Shown here piece by piece: positions 38,762 through 50,060 of a stretch of DNA of 64,000 nt. The notes below the pieces were generated by a model that saw only the letters and a program-made list of their open reading frames with translations, was not told the origin of the DNA and ran no database searches. The translations under genes and the position numbers were made by a program. The first letter of the stretch is position 1, and every line of letters begins with the position of its first letter. The DNA is from Pyrrhoderma lamaoense. Its lineage: Eukaryota > Basidiomycota > Agaricomycetes > Hymenochaetales > Hymenochaetaceae. Location: NCBI GenBank assembly GCA_002794735.1, contig NBAZ01000024.1, positions 1 to 64,000 on the forward strand. The letters are read 5' to 3'.

Positions 38762-38972
38762 CTATACTCCACAAAAGTTTTGCGACACACCTTGTAATTC
38801 ATTTGTCGTAGATATTGTACAAGAACTACACGTCTTCGTTCTAATCAACTATGTATGTTAGCTAAAGATAATAGATAGATTTATATGTATATAAATTGAT
38901 AATACTATATACTAAGTCTATATATTTTTTCATTAAAATCTCATGCTGTCGCAAAACTTTTGTGGAGTATAG
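38762..38972. mobile_element. MITE of Tc1/mariner type, copy 1
   Basis: A 211-bp element with terminal inverted repeats CTATACTCCACAAAAGTTTT followed by GCGACA. It is flanked by TA on both sides (38760-38761 and 38973-38974). The paralogous inverted arm near 55.77 kb has the uninterrupted site with a single TA, which proves insertion. The interior is AT-rich and non-coding. Confidence 0.88.
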
Positions 38973-39221
38973 TATTTATGATGTTCGAGAGTTCCTTTAT
39001 TGCATACTAGTCAACATACAGACTCGGACATAACTTTTAATTGTTGCATATTACCTGCTACATCTGAGTGCGTGCAGTGGACACATGCACATAAGCGACT
39101 ATTCCAAGCGAGATTATGTCTAAAATGCGTCCCATGATGTTTGCATTTCACTATAACCACAACGCCGTGACTAGCATCTTGAACTTGTTTCCCGAGACGC
39201 AGACGCGCAAGGTGGTAAAGG

Positions 39222-40328
39222 ATGGCAACTCCTACGACTGTGGCTGCTCACATTCGAATTCTTGTCTCTCAAAACTGCCATGTCGACTTCACTAATCCAT
39301 GCATCGCTAAGAGTAGAGTTAGGGGTTGTGCTCTAGATGTCACCTCGGAGCTTATTCTTCAGGAAACAATCCAGGTCTCACCACGAGGTTCATCGGTATA
39401 TCGAGGAACAATGGATGGTTTTCCTGTCGTAGCAAAGATTGTGTTTGGACATGATATAGCTAGGCTGAACTTGAGGAAGGAAACGAAGAACTATTTTGAA
39501 ATGCCAATCCTACAAGGAACCATTATTCCCTTCGTCTTCAACTACGTTGAAGGAACTACACCGATAAAAGGTGAAACTGAACCCAGTAACATCGCATGCC
39601 TTATTCTTGAAGACTGTGGTAACGAAGTTGACAGCTTCTTTCGTCTGAAGCTCAAAGACAAGTATGCTTATCTCATCAGAATCAATATCGAGGGTTTACT
39701 AATGTACACGGTACTACATAGGTTGGAAATTTTGGATGGTCTTTTAAATATGCACCTGTGCGGGTACCATCATGGCGACTTGGAGGAGAGGAATGTTGTT
39801 TGTGGACGACAAGGATATCGGATCATCGACCTTGAACATATTCTTAAGCATCGGTGTCGATGGGATCCTGAAAATGATGATTGGAATGCCAAAGGATATT
39901 ATCCTGAAAAATTCCCATGCCGATTTCTGAAGACAGCCGGTGCAAACATGAATATATGGGGTATTTAGTTTATCTGCACACACCTCTGGGTGTATATTAA
40001 TATTTTGCTGCTTTTTCTACCAGATGACCCTGATAGGTGTATCAAATTTCTTGGTGGGACCGAGCTCTGTCTTATTCCTCCCATAGATATTGTGGATTGC
40101 CTAGTTCCGAGTGGGATATCGCGCACTATGAGTAATGTTGAATTTGTAAAAAGCTGGCTGAAGAAATTCAAGAAGGAAATGGACAGCACTCCGGATTGCA
40201 ATATTGAAGAGCTTGTAGCGAAGTATCAATCTAATATGGTGAATATACCCGATGTGACTCCTGGATACGAAATCGAGTTCAAGAAATACAATCCGAAAAC
40301 TTCAACAAACCAAGACTCAAAATCGTAG
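39222..40328 (+). CDS. Protein-kinase-like protein, family copy 2 (intact)
   Basis: Starts at 39222 (MATPTTVAAHIRILVSQNC). The N-lobe has SSVYRGTMDGFPVVAKIVF (glycine-poor loop and beta-3 Lys) and LRKETKNYFEM, which may supply the alpha-C Glu; CLILEDCGNEVDSFFRLKLK follows. The catalytic loop is YHHGDLEERNVV (HxD...N) and the metal Asp is in YRIIDLEH, in place of DFG. RCRWDPENDDWN and GANMNIWG end exon 1. An intron of about 60 nt leads to the tail LCLIPPIDIVDCLVPSGI, WLKKFKKEMDSTPDCNIEEL and NPKTSTNQDSKS. About 345 residues. All catalytic residues are present; this resembles the atypical kinase-like proteins common in Agaricomycetes. Substrate unknown. It is the only copy without any break and is near-identical to copy 4. 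Confidence 0.75.
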
Positions 40329-40994
40329 TTCAATAGGAGCTCAGAATAAGGGTAATCGATATGTAAATTTTGTATATGTAGTATATAGCAATGGATTAGG
40401 ATAATAAATTTGATTGTTCGTGGCTTGTATCTATTCGAGTTTCGTACCGAAATACTACGATTACAAGCTCCTAGAAACTTCTTAAGAACGCACACAAATC
40501 AGTTGATATTTTTAAACGATCGATACTACAATACCAGAACAATAAACCTGTCCCCCCTGGTCTAAGAATGAATTACGGAAAAAGCTCAAAGAAGTAGGGA
40601 ATAAAGTCTTCTATCAGTTTACCTTGAGAAGTTGATCTTCTCCAAGCCATATGGAGGTACCAGGACAAATAGCATCTGCTACGTTCTAGAAGCAATGGGA
40701 TATATCTTTCTAATCACGACTGATACTGTAATTCGTAGTTATGCAAGAGCTGACCCAATTTATCAGTGGCGTGGATCCCCTCTATTAAAACGGGAATGAT
40801 CTCTGTGTCTCTATATGCAATTCTACACAAGAGATTTAGTAGAGTGAAAGAATGAAGTAGAGGGAAAGGAAGAAAGACTTCTTGCTAGGTGGTTGGGAGT
40901 CAAAGGATACGAGTGCTATCGTACTAGCATCTCTATTGCGAGCTTCTAAGTATATTATTAGTGCAGAAATGGGTAATCATTGTATATGAGGTAA
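39230..40994 (+). repeat. Direct segmental duplication, copy A (partner 45985-47749)
   Basis: The whole kinase gene from about codon 4 and some 660 bp of its 3' flank recur in direct orientation at 45985-47749 with very few differences. The non-coding flank 40329-40990 and 47089-47749 looks base-for-base identical by eye. The match ends at 40994, exactly where an LTR is inserted in the other copy. Confidence 0.88.
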
Positions 40995-41233
40995 GAGCGA
41001 GAAATGGCAGATGACTTCAAGTTTGACCTCAGACCTATATTGTTCTAAAGTTACTCAGACGAAGATTTTCCTCTCTCTAAGCTTCTGCAATTTAGTCTAA
41101 AACAAACGACAAAAAACTGATAATATATTACTTGAGAAAAACAATAGTACATGCCATTATTCTATTTCGGGTCGACATAGATGTAAACATGGTCCTGTCT
41201 TTCATGCCATTCTTACACGTACATCCCTAATTA

Positions 41234-42236
41234 CTATGTTGACGACCTTGTTTTATTGCTGCCTTTTATAGATTTCGGATTGTATTTCTTGAACTCGACT
41301 TTATCTCCAAAAGATACATCGGGTACATCCGCCATGATAGCCTGATACTTTGCCACGAGCTCCTCAATATTGCAATCTGGAGTGCTGTCCATTTCTTTCT
41401 TGAATTTCTTCAGCCAGCATTCTGAAAATTCCACATTATCCCCAGTGCAGCCTATCCCACTCGGAATCAGGCAGTCGATAATATACTTAGGAGGAAAAAG
41501 GTCAAGAGCAGGCCCTGAATACACTACGCTAAGGATCTTGATATATGTTTTAGGGCTATCTAGTAAAAAAGCAAAAATATCAGTATATGCTCAGAGGTGT
41601 GTGCCGATGAACTAGATACCTTCTCCCCATATGTCCATGTAAGCACCAGCTGTCTTCAGTCCTTCACACGAGAAATCTTCCTCATAGTATCCTTCAACAT
41701 TCCAATCATCATGTTCAGGATCCCATCGACACCGATGCTTATATGCATGTTCGAGATCGATAATCCGATATCCTTGTCGTCCACGAACAACATTCCTCTC
41801 TTCGAAATCATCATGATAGAGTCCACGTAAGTGCATCTCTAACAGTCCATTCAGTATTTTCATCCTAGATAGATTGTGTAAGTTAGTAACCCCTTGCATC
41901 CGACACTGAAAGACATACATTATTATTTTTCAGCTTCAGATCAAAGAAGCTATCAACTTCTTTACCACAGTCTTCAAGTATAAGGCATGAGATATCACTG
42001 GGTTTAGTTTCACCCTTTATCGGAGTACTCCCTATAACATAGTTATAGCAACGGGGGATGATTCTTCCTTGCAAGTCTTCCATGGCAAAATAGTTGTTTA
42101 CTTCCTTTCTCAGATTCAGCTTCGCTATATCATTTCTAAACACAATCTTTGCTACTACTACTACAGGAGTACCATCCAATCTTCCTCTATAGACTGTTGC
42201 ACCCCGAGGCGAGGACTGGATAAGCTCACGATTCAG
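41234..42236 (-). pseudogene. Kinase-like family copy 3, 5'-truncated
   Basis: The N-terminal about 40 residues of the family are missing: upstream of ELIQSSPRGATVYRGRLDGT there is an in-frame stop at 42237-42239. The rest is preserved: VVVVAKIVF, LRKEVNNYFAMEDLQG, CLILEDCGKEVDSFFDLKLK, an intron, then LYHDDFEERNVV, YRIIDLEHAYKHRCRWD, a second intron, and the tail MDSTPDCNIEELVAKYQ ending at 41234. The catalytic motif is HDD, still with the Asp in place. It could be expressed from a downstream Met (42179), but lack of the N-terminus makes a pseudogene more likely. Its two halves are each duplicated separately, at 49.2-49.9 and at 52.0-52.9 kb. Confidence 0.6.
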
Positions 42237-42436
42237 CTATATTCTCGTGTGTCCATGCAGCATGCAAAGTGGTATACCTCTAATGTATCATGCTAGCTGA
42301 GTCAATTGTTGTATATCCCGAAATCGAGCACGGACTCAGGAGAAAGAGCATTCGATTTTATCCTAATTAGAGTTTAAACTCAGAACCCCATGTGTTGGCA
42401 GAGCTTCTAGCGATTTTTTTAATGTGAGTGCTTAGA

Positions 42437-42600
42437 CTGGTGTAAAATGCTACGATCCTGAAAGCGTGGCCACAGATCATCGATCATCAAGGGTGTGCAT
42501 GGTGATAATTTGAAAAAACAAGCTCTATGCAAAATTCGTGATACAATCTATCAAAAAACTGATACAGTGATAGGAGCCGACCTTCAGGGCAGGGCTAGAA
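42437..42600 (+). pseudogene. Relic of the hypothetical gene at 50.5-50.9 kb
   Basis: The DNA around ACTGGTGTAAAATGCTACGA through CTTCAGGGCAGG matches, in inverted orientation, the first exon of the gene at 50465-50941 (its VNVLRSQELT to ASFQGR region), with many substitutions and no open frame. A shorter copy of the same relic is at 49819-49931. Confidence 0.55.
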
Positions 42601-43242
42601 GTTAAGAAGGACTAAGAAATATACAGGGGGGTATATGAAAGGACTCCAGGAACCGTAAGCAACACATGCTATTTGCCCATCTTCTCCACTGAATTTGAGG
42701 AAGCATTCGCTTATGTACTAGTGCCTGACATCCTTTCGTCTCTGTACAACGATATCCCCGGCCTTTCCAATAGCAATTGTCTGGGAAAGAGAGGCGAGAA
42801 TATCTATATCAGTTGATAGGAGACCACCTACTGAGACTATACAGCATATTTTCTTCTTAATCGTAAAAGGTAATTTGGTCTACTAACATGGTGAGATTCT
42901 CGCAAGAGCTCAAAAATAAGTACCGATTGTGTTCCGTGATCTATGTATAAGCGTCGCACGTAATTGCAGGCATATAGCTTGCTATTATACGTAGACTCAA
43001 TTTAAAGTCAGAAGCTGCCTTACAGAATAAGTTTGTGTTGGTTATCGATGAGGAATATGAGCTCTATAAGCGTCAATTAGTCACTGATATCAACAGTAGA
43101 TTGGCCAGGTAGTCCATTGTACTTCAAGCCTAGTTATACCCATCTGGCCATCCGGTTGCTAACTCCCACTTCATTATTTCTTGTGATTGAAACGATCGCA
43201 GGCCACTGACTGGGCACATGGTTGATCGAGTATTGGAGCCGT
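42601..43242. other. Intergenic region before the LTR
   Basis: No open frame of note. The last four bases (CCGT) form the target duplication of the LTR that follows. Confidence 0.4.
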
Positions 43243-43981
43243 TGAAAACTAAACTTTTGGTCAGATTTTGACCTTGGTGTTGTATTTAGTGGCGAGGACG
43301 TGGGGTTTAGAGTCTGCCTACACCAGACACTATGCTCAGGCTAAGATTTGGGGGCTAAATAGCGAGATACTCGACCTCGGCCATCCGGCCGAGATCTCGG
43401 TCCGACCGTAGAGACTGATAGAGACCTTGAGGCGAGCTGAGACTTCACAGTCCAGTAAAAGTAGTAGAAACGTAGAGAACAGAGCCCCGACTGAGGCTGT
43501 AGTCTGAGGTAAAAGTATATGTATTTCAGTCCGCTCGGACGACTTGCAGTACGGTCAGAGCGTTACAAGCGCGCCCGGGCAGCCTAACAAAGCAGCAGAG
43601 AAGTAGATAAAGAGTACAGGAGACTATTAGAGAGCTACTCGGGGGGGGGGGGTGAATAGACTGATAATTTAGTAGGAATTGATTGATTAACTAAGGCCTC
43701 AAGTCTGGAGGCTTATATAGCAAAACGCGAGAAAAAGGTGAGATAATAAGGAAAGCATGGCGTCCAGGTGGCTATATTCCACTGGACGAAGGGTTTAAGC
43801 TATCAGAAACGAGGGGGTCGTATAAACGAACCCTACCCTCGAGTAAGAGTAGAAAGTGAAGCTAAATAGTAAGAGAAATGAACGAGGCGCGCGGCCGAGT
43901 AGTAGCAATGGACTTCTCGGGCGAGTTAGAAAGTGCATTATAAATGCACTACGACCGGCCAAACACTTACCTGGTCCTACA
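43243..43981 (+). mobile_element. Solo LTR, copy 1, with 4-bp target duplication
   Basis: A 739-bp unit starting TGAAAACTAAAC and ending GGTCCTACA (TG...CA). It is flanked by CCGT on both sides (43239-43242 and 43982-43985). Inside are a GC-rich palindrome around 43375-43400 (CTCGGCCATCCGGCCGAG), a poly-G run near 43645 and a TATATA box near 43714. There is no internal retrotransposon sequence on either side, so it is a solo LTR. The 4-bp duplication fits an integrase-type, probably Ty3-like, element. Confidence 0.85.
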
Positions 43982-44120
43982 CCGTAGTTTGACTTTAACT
44001 ATATACATATTTGAGGGTTTGAACCTCGAGATATTTGTTCCATTGATTTTATCCTTACATAGTAATCGTAGCACAAAGTAAAATTTACTCTCAAGAATCA
44101 GAATCTATGAGGCCTTTTGT

Positions 44121-45646
44121 TCAAAGTGGCGCCTCATTTGTGGCTCTGGACTTAGATCTCGTTACTACCGGAGACCTCAGATTTATCGAGTCAGGGCCAA
44201 ACATATAATCACCATCAATCTCTCTTCTTGATCCTTTTCTCTCATCGATACTGAGATCGCTAGAAATATCACTTTCTCTAGAATAGTAATCGTACCAGTC
44301 AACTTTTCCTTGCTTCTCTTTGAAGTGTTCCAGTTCCCTTCATATGAGAAGTTGGTGAGTTCCGTGACTTTGAATCTGAGAATTGACTTTACTTACCCGC
44401 TTAAAAGCCCCTCCACACTCAACAAGCTGTCATTTTGCGTGTTCATCTTCCTATAAAACTCGAACCATGACCTGATGCAGGACATGTCTGGGTCATCAAA
44501 TAAATGACTCGAAGAGTCAGGATCCAGTGTTTGTAAGAACCAGCTCAAATAATGTGCGGGGCATAGTACTGTAGAATTGGATCCAGATGAAAAGATCAGG
44601 GTATTAAAGCCTTCGATACTCCTTCGATGAACAAAATACGTAGTGTGAAAACTTGAGAGAATAGCGTAATCTACGCCATAAGCTAGCATTTGGTTATAAA
44701 CCTGCGTGCACATCAGAAAGATTTTTTGCTACAGTCACAGCTTGCATCTACGTACCTGAATAATGGTCTTATTCAGATTTTTCGCTGCATTATTACCATC
44801 CGTTGTATATAAAAATGGCGTGGCGATGTCATTTCGGGGGTTCTCTTCTGTTATGTCTAAAGCATTTTCGAGTTTGATGTTCTGGAGAATGACGTTGGAT
44901 TTGAGCTCGATTGTGCAGCGTACTGCTCCTTTGACAGTTTTGCGCTTGGGAGCTGGAGGCTGTTCCTGATCAAGTCGTAATTGTTGTATTCTTGTCTCCA
45001 ATACGTCCGTCCTCGAGCCCGAATTCAAATCTGAGTCCCAGTCTGACTTTGGATCTTCGACTTCGTGCCCCACTACCAAGGTCTCTTGTTCTTGCTGAGT
45101 CTCATCCTCCTTTTCCTTTTCGTAAAGGGCACCATCAGGAATAACTGAATCCTTGCGTTGGACTACAGAGGAAACCCAGATTGTCCGATCATTCAGGTTA
45201 CTTCTTGCAAGGCTAAGATCGATGGTATTCGTGTTTTCAAATTTCTTTATGATATTTATCGCAGAGATTGCGGGACGGTAGTGCATAGAACCTGTGATAG
45301 TGTGAATATCGCCCTCAGAGTATACGATAGGGGAGAAAAATCCGTATTCCCACTTCAACCGCTGGTCTATCGAGCAGACAAATTGCTCATAGTGGGGATC
45401 AGATGGTTCTAGCTTGATCTTGCTCGTACGATCTCGAGCTGCGATATCTAGCTTGGGTACTATATCAGGTTGCATAACTACAGCATGTAGTACTCGGTCA
45501 GGGACCTTTCCAGTAACACGCTCATAATTAGAAAAGGCTTTCATAGACTTCAAAGCGTCGTCATCATAGAGATCAGGGAGGATAGGGCATGCCCTTGACA
45601 GAAGATCATACAGGGTTTGAGGCTTGAAGTTCTGAGTCGAATCCAT
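44121..45646 (-). CDS. Hypothetical protein with ELK motif, possibly PD-(D/E)XK-like
   Basis: Start at 45646 (MDSTQNFKPQTLYDLL), with an in-frame alternative at 45682. Exon 1 runs through YERVTGKVPDRVLHAVV, an acidic linker (EKEKEDETQQEQETLV), then VRCTIELKSNVILQNIKLEN and TPFLYTTDG. After an intron at about 44710-44760 comes VYNQMLAYGVDYAILSSFHT, then TYFVHRRSIEGFNTLIFSS and WFLQTLDPDSSSHLF. A last exon (ELEHFKEKQGKVDWYDYY to TRSKSRATNEAPL) ends at 44121. A beta-strand ExK followed by Q-x-x-x-M-L...G and a strand-turn-strand resembles the restriction-nuclease-like domain often joined to kinase domains in basidiomycete proteins. No kinase domain is attached here, but kinase paralogs are adjacent. 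The nuclease-like assignment is inference; the gene itself is well supported. A decayed 3' fragment is at 49.95-50.06 kb. Confidence 0.6.
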
Positions 45647-45958
45647 AGATAGTGGACAGTGGTGTACTAGTGAAGAGCGCAAGATATGCCATAATACCTA
45701 CCACTTTTAAATATTCAGGCAGTCAACTTCTCGGATTGCAAGTCATCACAAGTACGTGTGCCGGAAACTCTTGGTGCTATCGGAGATGGATATTTACTCC
45801 GGTAATAAGAGATCAGATAAGAATATCAACATAAATTATTGCGTCTGAAATCTATGGCACTTCTCGGCGGCTAAGAATAAACCCATTGTCTCTATCACGT
45901 GATAGTTCTTCCTCTTTACATAAAATCAACAAATGCGCGTCATCAGTTATACACAACT

Positions 45959-47088
45959 ATGGCGTCTACTACCACAGACACCAGTGCAGCTGCTCATGTT
46001 CGAATTCTTGCTTCTCAAAACTGTCATGTCGACTTCACTAATCCATGCATCGCTAAGAGTAGAGTTAGGGGTTGTGCTCTAGATGTCACCTCGGAGCTTA
46101 TTCTCCAGGAAACAATCCAAGTCTCACCACGAGGTTCATCGGTATATCGAGGAACAATGGATGGTTCCCCTGTCGTAGCAAAGATTGTGTTTGGACATGA
46201 TATAGCGAGGCTGAACTTGAGGAAGGAAACGAAGAACTACTTTGCCATGTCAAACCTACAAGGAACCATTATTCCCCTCGTCTTCAACTACATTGAAGGA
46301 ACTACACCGATAAAAGGTGAAACTGAACCCAGTAACATTGCATGCCTTATTCTTGAAGACTGTGGTAACGAAGTTGACAGCTTCTTTCGTCTGAAGCTCA
46401 AAGACAAGTATGCTTATCTCATCAGAATCAATATCGAGGGTTTACTAATGTACACGGTACTACATAGGTTGGAAATTTTGGATGGTCTATTAAATATGCA
46501 CCTGTGCGGGTTCCATCATGGCGACTTGGAGGAGAGGAATGTTGTTTGTGGACGACAAGGATATCGGATCATCGACCTTGAACATCTTCTTAAGCATCGG
46601 TGTCGATGGGATCCTGAAAATGATGATTGGGATGCCGGAGGATATTATCCTAAAAAATTCCCATGCCGAATTCTGAAGACAGCCGGTGCAGAAATGAATA
46701 TATGGGGAAAAGGTACTTAGTTAATCTGCACACACCTCTGGGTATATATTAATATTTTACTGCTTTTTCTACCAGATAACCCTGGTATCAAAATTCTTGG
46801 TTTTGCATTGATCTCTGGGCCGAGCTCGGTCTTATTCCCAACAAAGATATTGTGGATTGCCTAGTCCCGAGTGGGATACCGTGCACTATGAGTAATGTTG
46901 AATTTGTAAAAAGTTGGTTGAAGAAATTCAAGAAGGAAATGGACAGCACTCCGGATTGCAATATTGAAGAGCTTGTAGCGAAGTATCAATCTAATATGGT
47001 GAATATACCCGATGTGACTCCTGGATACGAAATCGAGTTCAAGAAATACAATCCGAAAACTTCAACAAACCAAGACTCAAAATCGTAG
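45959..47088 (+). CDS. Protein-kinase-like protein, family copy 4
   Basis: Starts at 45959 (MASTTTDTSAAAHVRILASQ); an upstream in-frame Met at 45899 is less likely because no relative has that leader. Domains match copy 2: SSVYRGTMDGSPVVAKIVF, FHHGDLEERNVV, YRIIDLEHLLKHRCRWD, IWGKG, an intron, then the tail with MDSTPDCNIEELVAKYQ. All expected catalytic residues are present. The tail exon is out of frame by one base at 46820-46821 (CC), between LISGP and ELGLIPNKDIVDCL; the missing base looks like homopolymer loss, so the protein may be intact. The 5' flank and the first few codons differ completely from copy 2, so the duplication breakpoint lies just inside the coding region and this copy has its own promoter. 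Confidence 0.72.
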
Positions 47089-47749
47089 TTCAATAGGAGC
47101 TCAGAATAAGGGTAATCGATATGTAAATTTTGTATATGTAGTATATAGCAATGGATTAGGATAATAAATTTGATTGTTCGTGGCTTGTATCTATTCGAGT
47201 TTCGTACCGAAATACTACGATTACAAGCTCCTAGAAACTTCTTAAGAACGCACACAAATCAGTTGATATTTTTAAACGATCGATACTACAATACCAGAAC
47301 AATAAACCTGTCCCCCCTGGTCTAAGAATGAATTACGGAAAAAGCTCAAAGAAGTAGGGAATAAAGTCTTCTATCAGTTTACCTTGAGAAGTTGATCTTC
47401 TCCAAGCCATATGGAGGTACCAGGACAAATAGCATCTGCTACGTTCTAGAAGCAATGGGATATATCTTTCTAATCACGACTGATACTGTAATTCGTAGTT
47501 ATGCAAGAGCTGACCCAATTTATCAGTGGCGTGGATCCCCTCTATTAAAACGGGAATGATCTCTGTGTCTCTATATGCAATTCTACACAAGAGATTTAGT
47601 AGAGTGAAAGAATGAAGTAGAGGGAAAGGAAGAAAGACTTCTTGCTAGGTGGTTGGGAGTCAAAGGATACGAGTGCTATCGTACTAGCATCTCTATTGCG
47701 AGCTTCTAAGTATATTATTAGTGCAGAAATGGGTAATCATTGTATATGA
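45985..47749 (+). repeat. Direct segmental duplication, copy B (partner 39230-40994)
   Basis: Copy of 39230-40994. It stops at ATGA (47746-47749), immediately at the border of an inserted LTR; the sequence that should follow (GGTAAGAGCGAG, as at 40990-41002) is found inverted at 52.85 kb. Confidence 0.88.
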
Positions 47750-48487
47750 TGTAGGACCAGCTAAGTGTTTGGCTGGTCGTAGTGCATTTATAATGCACTT
47801 TCTAACTCGCCCGAGAAGTCCATTGCTACTACTCGGCCGCGCGCCTCGTTCATTTCTCTTACTATTTAGCTTCACTTTCTACTCTTACTCGAGGGTAGGG
47901 TTCGTTTATACGACCCCTCGTTTCTGATAGCTTAAACCCTTCGTCCAGTGGAATATAGCCACCTGGACGCCATGCTTTCCTTATTATCTCACCTTTTTCT
48001 CGCGTTTTGCTATATAAGCCTCCAGACTTGAGGCCTTAGTTAATCAATCAATTCCTACTAAATTATCAGTCTATTCACCCCCCCCCCCCGAGTAGCTCTC
48101 TAATAGTCTCCTGTACTCTTTATCTACTTCTCTGCTGCTTTGTTAGGCTGCCCGGGCGCGCTTGTAACGCTCTGACCGTACTGCAAGTCGTCCGAGCGGA
48201 CTGAAATACATATACTTTTACCTCAGACTACAGCCTCAGTCGGGGCTCTGTTCTCTACGTTTCTACTACTTTTACTGGACTGTGAAGTCTCAGCTCGCCT
48301 CAAGGTCTCTATCAGTCTCTACGGTCGGACCGAGATCTCGGCCGGATGGCCGAGGTCGAGTATCTCGCTATTTAGCCCCCAAATCTTAGCCTGAGCATAG
48401 TGTCTGGTGTAGGCAGACTCTAAACCCCACGTCCTCGCCACTAAATACAACACTAAGGTCAAAATCTGACCAAAAGTTTAGTTTTCA
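47750..48487 (-). mobile_element. Solo LTR, copy 2 (reverse), split target duplication
   Basis: A 738-bp reverse copy of the LTR at 43.2 kb. The left flank is ATGA; the right flank is GTGT, so no duplication is present locally. The missing partner (TCAT, the complement of ATGA) sits left of LTR copy 3 at 52851-52854, which indicates an inversion between the two LTRs. Confidence 0.85.
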
Positions 48488-48609
48488 GTGTTTTAATATG
48501 ACCTATGAGAATCACAAGCTATAGAAATTTGACTTTATTATTCTAATCCGAGTGAGATATACTACATATACAACATATGTACACTTTCAGTGTTTCATAC
48601 AAGTCATTC

Positions 48610-49618
48610 TTATTCAGGGTTTTTATTGGGCTTCAAGTTTGAGGCATTGTTTGTAGGAGATTTCGGAATATATTTCTTGAACTCAACTTTGCGTCCAAAA
48701 GATATGTCTGGTACATCTACCGGATTGGCTTGATACTTCGCTACAAGTTCCTCAATATTGCAGTTAGGAGTACTATCCATCTCCTTCTTGAATTTCATCA
48801 ACCAATCCTCTATTACTTTCGAGCTCTTTGTACTGCACCTTATCTCACTTGGAACAAGGCAATCAACGATATCTTTGGATGGTAGAAGACCAAGAGCAGG
48901 CCCTGCATACATCACACCAAGAACTTTGATATACATGTCAGGACTATCTGATGTTGGAAAGTTGTCAGTGTATGTTCACAGACGTAATTGGAAGTAAGTA
49001 CCTTCTCCCCATATATGCATATAAGCCCCGGCCGTCCTCAGTCCTCGGCATGGGAAATCTTCAGTATAATAACCTCCAACATTCCAATCATCATGCTCAG
49101 GATCCCATCGACACCGATGCTTGAATACATGTTCGAGATCGATAATCCGAGATCCTTGTCGTCCACGAACAACATTCCTCTCTTCGAAATCATCATGATA
49201 GAGTCCACGTAAGTGCATCTCTAACAGTCCATTCAGTATTTTCATCCTAGATAGATTGTGTAAGTTAGTAACCCCTTGCATCCGACACTGAAAGACATAC
49301 ATTATTATTTTTCAGCTTCAGATCAAAGAAGCTATCAACTTCTTTACCACAGTCTTCAAGTATAAGGCATGAGATATCACTGGGTTTAGTTTCACCCTTT
49401 ATCGGAGTACTCCCTATAACATAGTTATAGCAACGGGGGATGATTCTTCCTTGCAAGTCTTCCATGGCAAAATAGTTGTTTACTTCCTTTCTCAGATTCA
49501 GCTTCGCTATATCATTTCTAAACACAATCTTTGCTACTACTACTACAGGAGTACCATCCAATCTTCCTCTATAGACTGTTGCACCCCGAGGCGAGGACTG
49601 GATAAGCTCACGATTCAG
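48610..49618 (-). pseudogene. Kinase-like family copy 5, chimeric and 5'-truncated
   Basis: From about 49157 to its 5' end (and on to 49931) it appears identical to copy 3, including the missing N-terminus and the upstream stop. From about 49155 downwards it is a different paralog: HVFKHRCRWDPEHDDWNVGG, YTEDFPCRGLRTAGAYMHIW, then a tail with LGLLPSKDIVDCLVPSEI and MDSTPNCNIEELVAKYQANP ending NLKPNKNPE. Catalytic motif HDD. The junction within the coding sequence marks a recombination or conversion breakpoint. Confidence 0.65.
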
Positions 49619-49818
49619 CTATATTCTCGTGTGTCCATGCAGCATGCAAAGTGGTATACCTCTAATGTATCATGCTAGCTGAGTCAATTGTTGTATATCC
49701 CGAAATCGAGCACGGACTCAGGAGAAAGAGCATTCGATTTTATCCTAATTAGAGTTTAAACTCAGAACCCCATGTGTTGGCAGAGCTTCTAGCGATTTTT
49801 TTAATGTGAGTGCTTAGA

Positions 49819-50060
49819 CTGGTGTAAAATGCTACGATCCTGAAAGCGTGGCCACAGATCATCGATCATCAAGGGTGTGCATGGTGATAATTTGAAAAAA
49901 CAAGCTCTATGCAAAATTCGTGATACAATCTATATACCACGTAATGTTACGGTAGAGCCGAGGTTCCCAGTAGTAACGAGATGTAGATCTCGAGATACAA
50001 ACGAGGCGCTACGTTGAAGAGAAGACCTCGCAGCTTATAGTTCTTGAGGGTAACCATCAC
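49819..50060 (+). pseudogene. Two joined gene relics
   Basis: 49819-49931 is identical to 42437-42549 (relic of the hypothetical gene at 50.5-50.9 kb). At 49931 the sequence switches to a stretch (about 49950-50060) matching the last exon and 3' flank of the ELK gene at 44.1 kb (the codons for SPVVTRSKSRATNEA), in inverted orientation and decayed. The switch point is a clear rearrangement junction. Confidence 0.6.

Larger units (their letters stand above)
38050..39225. repeat. Left inner inverted arm (partner 55.53-56.5 kb)
   Basis: The sequence from about 38.05 kb to the kinase start at 39222 recurs inverted at 55.53-56.5 kb with high identity, coding and non-coding alike. The match fades gradually before 38.08 kb / after 56.46 kb. 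The main difference is a MITE present at 38762-38972 and absent from the same position near 55.77 kb. Beyond the kinase start the match continues as kinase paralogs (39.2-40.3 against 54.4-55.5 kb). Confidence 0.85.

Noticed and set aside
43640..43655. Poly-G run considered as a telomere-like or assembly artefact
   Set aside because: It occurs at the same place in all four LTR copies, so it belongs to the element; only its exact length is doubtful.
44700..44970. Plus-strand frames antisense to the ELK gene (44763-44969, 45158-45412)
   Set aside because: They are shadows of the well-supported minus-strand exons.
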